NCBI GenBank assembly: GCA_002478685.1
Contig: DLPY01000064.1
Span: forward strand, 1 to 18,597
Length of the DNA stretch: 18,597 bases
Source of the DNA: Flavobacteriaceae bacterium UBA7446
GTDB taxonomy: Bacteria; Bacteroidota; Bacteroidia; Flavobacteriales; Flavobacteriaceae
Reading direction: 5' to 3'
This document shows positions 16,601 through 18,597 of the stretch, in pieces (within the stretch, counting starts at the first letter, position 1; every line of letters begins with the position of its first letter). The notes under the pieces are model-generated. The model was not told the origin of the DNA. It saw only the letters and a list, made by a program, of their open reading frames with translations, and searched no databases. The position numbers were made by a program, and so were the translations under genes.

Positions 16601-18009
16601 TGCTTCAAATAATATACTGAGTTAGTGGCAACCAATTTTACGTTATGCCTTTGAGAAAACTGTACTAGCACAGGGTTGATCCGATCTTCATCGTTTTGTC
16701 CATGACGCATAATTTCAATATACAAGTCATCAGCAAATTGTTCCTTCCACCACAAAAGGGCTTCTTCCGCTTGCTTTTCACCAACATTAAGCAGCTTTGA
16801 CGGCACTTCGCCATAGACATTTCCAGTAAGTACAATAATGTCTTTTTTGTACTGTTGAATCAAATTTCTATCCACACGAGGTACGTAATAAAATCCTTGG
16901 GTGTATGCCAGAGAAGATAATTTGGATAGATTTTGATATCCTGCTTTATTTTTTGCCAAAAACACCACTTGGTAGCCATCGTCTCTACGACTTCGGTCTT
17001 GATGATTTTCACAAACATTAAGCGTAATCCCAACAATGGCTTTTAAAGGCAATCTTTGGTCCTGCTCTGCCCGTTGGGCATTTACTTGTTTGACTGCTTT
17101 TACAAAATGAAATGCGCCCATTAAATTACCCAAATCTGTTAGGGCTACGGCAGGCATTTCGAGTTTATCTGCTGTTTCGGCAAGCTCATTTAACCGAATA
17201 GTAGATTGCAACACCGAAAATTGTGATAGAGTGTGCAAATGTGCAAAAGCAAAATCTGAAATAGTCTGTGTGAGTGGTGTAGACTTCTGGGGTGGAGATT
17301 GCACTTTTTGTACAAGTTTTGCTGACGCCGCTTTTAGGTTTTCATGCGTTAAGCCTACAAGGGGGACTTGATTTGGATAGGAATCTTGAATTCGTCCCAC
17401 CAAAGAAGCAGATTCTCCCACGTTGAAATAAGAACATTTGTTTTGCCGTATAAGCTCCAAGAACACGCGCGCAGTAGCTTCAACATCTGCAGTAGCGTTA
17501 TGTGCTTCTTTAAAGCTCTCCTGAAAAAGATGCCTGTATAACTCTGTTAGCGTTGGCAGTTTAAATTTACCACCCCTACCTCCCGGAAGTTGGCATAGAA
17601 TTGCCGTATCTTCAGTACATGTATCCAAGACGGGAATTGTAGTAACAGAGGTGTTGCGTTGGAGTCGGTGTAGTTCTGCGCCAATGATATTTACATCAAA
17701 TCCTACATTGTGCCCCACTACATACTGTGTTTTTGATAGTGCTCCTTCAAATGCAGTCAACACATCGGAAATAGGAGTCCCTTGCTTTTTTGCTAATGCA
17801 GTACTAATGCCATGAATTTGTTCTGATTCAAAAGGGATATCATAACCACCTGGGGTAACAATAAAGTCTTTGTGTTCAATGAGGGTTCCGGCTGCATCAT
17901 GAAGCTGCCAAGCTACTTGAATACAGCGTGGCCAGTTCTCGGAATCCGAAATGGGAGCATCCCAACGTTTGGGTAAACCAGTGGTTTCGGTATCAAAGAT
18001 TAAAAACAT
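13678..18009 (-). CDS. dnaE: DNA polymerase III alpha subunit with fused N-terminal DEDDh proofreading exonuclease
   Basis: Replicative DNA polymerase of 1443 residues, about 280 longer than E. coli DnaE. Residues 1-190 are an epsilon/DnaQ-like 3'-5' exonuclease with all five DEDDh residues: Asp6 and Glu8 (FDTETTG), Asp105 (GHNVGFD), His170 and Asp175 (HNATAD). A linker leads to a PHP domain from about 255 in which metal ligands are lost: H259-T-L261 replaces H-x-H and TDLGN (Leu293) replaces TDHGN. The palm has GPGRGSAAGS and the catalytic pair Asp675/Asp677 in PDIDIDFDD. Thumb, fingers (MGKKIF) and helix-hairpin-helix follow, then a clamp-binding motif QVSLF (1201-1205) and an OB domain (about 1260-1350). 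It starts at 18009 beside the divergent rpsP. GAGG near the ATG may serve as a ribosome site. Confidence 0.97.
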   Translation of the reverse strand: MFLIFDTETTGLPKRWDAPISDSENWPRCIQVAWQLHDAAGTLIEHKDFIVTPGGYDIPFESEQIHGISTALAKKQGTPISDVLTAFEGALSKTQYVVGHNVGFDVNIIGAELHRLQRNTSVTTIPVLDTCTEDTAILCQLPGGRGGKFKLPTLTELYRHLFQESFKEAHNATADVEATARVFLELIRQNKCSYFNVGESASLVGRIQDSYPNQVPLVGLTHENLKAASAKLVQKVQSPPQKSTPLTQTISDFAFAHLHTLSQFSVLQSTIRLNELAETADKLEMPAVALTDLGNLMGAFHFVKAVKQVNAQRAEQDQRLPLKAIVGITLNVCENHQDRSRRDDGYQVVFLAKNKAGYQNLSKLSSLAYTQGFYYVPRVDRNLIQQYKKDIIVLTGNVYGEVPSKLLNVGEKQAEEALLWWKEQFADDLYIEIMRHGQNDEDRINPVLVQFSQRHNVKLVATNSVYYLKQDEANAHDILLCVKDGEKQATPIGKGRGYRYGLPNQEYYFKTPEQMREVFADLPQALESISEIIDKVTPFDLARDVLLPKFDIPTQFITQEDANQSGKHGENAYLRHLTYEGAKDRYRILNDALKERIDFELGVIENTGYPGYFLIVQDFIAAARNMGVSVGPGRGSAAGSVVAYCLKITNIDPIKYDLLFERFLNPDRVSLPDIDIDFDDEGRSKVMDYVIEKYGANQVAQIITYGTMAAKSSIRDTARVLDLSLGNADRVAKLVPNMKLKKIFNTENKALKENLRADEFTRVVQLKAIAEGNDLEAETLKQAQVLEGSLRNTGIHACGVIITPDDITEFVPIATAKDSDLYVTQFDNAVVEDAGLLKMDFLGLKTLTLIKDTVKLVKYRHNIDLNPDTFPLDDAPTYALFQRGETVGIFQYESAGMQKYLRDLSPNVFEDLIAMNALYRPGPLEYIPSFVRRKNGQEEITYDLPAMEQYLKQTYGITVYQEQVMLLSQSLAGFSKGQADVLRKAMGKKIFALLEQLKPQFLDGGEERGHPRETLEKIWKDWEAFASYAFNKSHSTCYAWVAYQTAYLKANYPAEYMAAVLSNNMNDIKQVSFFMEECRRMGISVLSPDVNESFYKFTVNDQGAIRFGMGAVKGVGHAAVKTIVENRKEKPYSSIFDLTQRIDLRAANKKSFESLILAGGFDSLSSAHRAQYFHHNGDGVSFVEKALRYGAQHQENEQSAQVSLFGADSIASIPTPTLPNCEPWGALHTLKQEKEVVGIYLSGHPLDDFALAMKHFCNAKVGLFNDLEPLVNKEVSFGGMVGEVEHRISKNGKGWAIFSLEDFEESYEFKIFGEEYLKYRHFLVSDSFIHVKALVREGWLNRETGKRGDPRLQFNAFQQLHDTLATYTKKITLQFDVAHIDEQLLKFLEQLFKENKGDHKVDMTFYETEDKLKLTTVSRKLKVHVGESLLAAFDDYPVAYKLN

Positions 18010-18083
18010 ACCTCAGGATTAGTTTACTAATTTAACGAAGTTATATGCGAAATTGGTCACATCTAAACATGAAGTTATCAACG

Positions 18084-18114
18084 TTTGGTGAAAACAAAAA
18101 ATAGTGTAGCTTTG
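18084..18114 (+). promoter_or_regulatory. Promoter of rpsP
   Basis: TTTG at 18084-18087, 19 bases, TAGCTTTG at 18107-18114: a perfect Bacteroidetes housekeeping promoter. It predicts a leader of about 40 bases before the rpsP ATG. The leader contains a small GGGT/ACCC hairpin with a TTCGC loop, too weak to call an autoregulatory element. Confidence 0.85.
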
Positions 18115-18160
18115 CCACGCATTAATAAAACGGGTTTCGCACCCCAAAATTTAATTTGAT

Positions 18161-18597
18161 ATGCCAGTAAAAATTCGACTTCAACGACACGGTAAAAAAG
18201 GAAAACCCTTTTATTGGGTAGTAGCCGCAGATTCACGCTCAAAACGAGATGGGCGCTACCTAGAAAAAATAGGAACATACAATCCAAACACAAATCCAGC
18301 AACGATAGATATTAAAGTAGATCGTGCAGTAGATTGGCTTCAAAATGGGGCGCAACCTACAGACACTGCCAGAAACTTACTTTCTGAAACGGGTGCACTA
18401 CTCAAAAATCACTTGGTGAATGGTGTGCGTAAGGGAGCGCATTCTGAAGAAGATGTAGAGGTAAAATTTGCTACTTGGGTAACTGATAAACAATCGCGCC
18501 ATGAGGTGGCAAAAGATAAAGTAGCAAAGGCAAAAGCTGACGAAAAAGCAAAAGCACTTGCCGCTGAAAAAGAAATTAATGAAAAGCGTAAAGCAGA
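18161..18597 (+). CDS. rpsP: 30S ribosomal protein S16, partial (3' end outside window)
   Basis: Small-subunit ribosomal protein S16. From ATG 18161, 145 complete codons are visible and the frame stays open to the edge. The core starts with MPVKIRLQRHGKKGKPFYWVV and continues with SRSKRDGRYLEKIGTYNP and the DRAVDWLQNGAQPTDTARNLLS region, which ends the usual 80-90-residue protein. Here a further tail follows, first a HSEEDVEVKF part and then a Lys/Ala/Glu-rich, probably helical stretch (KDKVAKAKADEKAKALAA). Such C-terminal extensions are known in Bacteroidetes S16. Divergent from dnaE, with a clear promoter. rimM is the expected next gene but lies outside the window. Confidence 0.97.
   Translation, partial: MPVKIRLQRHGKKGKPFYWVVAADSRSKRDGRYLEKIGTYNPNTNPATIDIKVDRAVDWLQNGAQPTDTARNLLSETGALLKNHLVNGVRKGAHSEEDVEVKFATWVTDKQSRHEVAKDKVAKAKADEKAKALAAEKEINEKRKA

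Noticed and set aside
18118..18160. Autoregulatory leader RNA of rpsP
   Set aside because: Only a four-pair GGGT/ACCC hairpin is visible in a leader of about 40 bases; not enough to call a ribosomal leader element.
18078..18302. Minus-strand ORF opposite the rpsP start
   Set aside because: Covers the rpsP promoter and core coding region in antisense; no family pattern.
1..18597. Mobile elements, CRISPR, defence or secretion islands
   Set aside because: No transposase, integrase, direct-repeat array or target duplications were seen; gene content is housekeeping and composition is even.

Overview
The window looks like the chromosome of a member of the Bacteroidetes, most likely a marine-type Flavobacteriaceae. 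The reasons are moderate A+T content, Bacteroidetes-type promoters (TTTG, about 19-20 bases, TAnnTTTG), genes without clear Shine-Dalgarno sites, a DNA polymerase III alpha fused to a DEDDh exonuclease, a long-tailed ribosomal protein S16, a mevalonate-type HMG-CoA reductase followed by a GYDIA-motif GHMP kinase, and a LytS-type kinase with a Y_Y_Y-like sensor. Genus and species cannot be judged from the sequence alone. Almost all of the window is coding; no insertion sequence, phage gene, CRISPR array or toxin/defence island was seen.

Layout. 1-1424 (-): the N-terminal two thirds of a Prc/Tsp-type periplasmic protease, cut by the window edge at the catalytic serine. 1552-6070 (+): a tight, partly overlapping cluster surE, a small three-helix membrane protein, lpxB, a NlpC/P60 lipoprotein and comEC, mostly envelope functions plus DNA uptake. 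8152-6055 (-): a POT peptide transporter followed by an exported thioredoxin-like protein whose end overlaps the end of comEC. 8230-10460 (+): HMG-CoA reductase and a GHMP kinase, overlapping by ATGA, probably part of isoprenoid precursor synthesis. 11658-10444 (-): a sensor histidine kinase without a partner regulator in the window. 11764-12990 (+): a YbdG-like mechanosensitive channel. 18009-13121 (-): dnaE, trxA and tRNA-Asp(GTC). 18161 to the end (+): rpsP, running off the window.

The regulatory signals that can be read directly are strong promoters for tRNA-Asp, rpsP and (awkwardly placed) the mechanosensitive channel, an intrinsic terminator between dnaE and trxA, a minus-strand terminator at the end of a structured trailer behind tRNA-Asp, and a very strong hairpin-T tract between the histidine kinase and the channel gene. 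The last two are the least explained parts of the window.

No wholly new system was recognised; this is mainly housekeeping DNA. The points most worth a second look are the fused exonuclease with an apparently inactivated PHP domain in DnaE, the structured trailer behind tRNA-Asp, the misplaced terminator that may end transcripts antisense to the kinase gene, the truncated orphan kinase, and the unknown small membrane protein between surE and lpxB.
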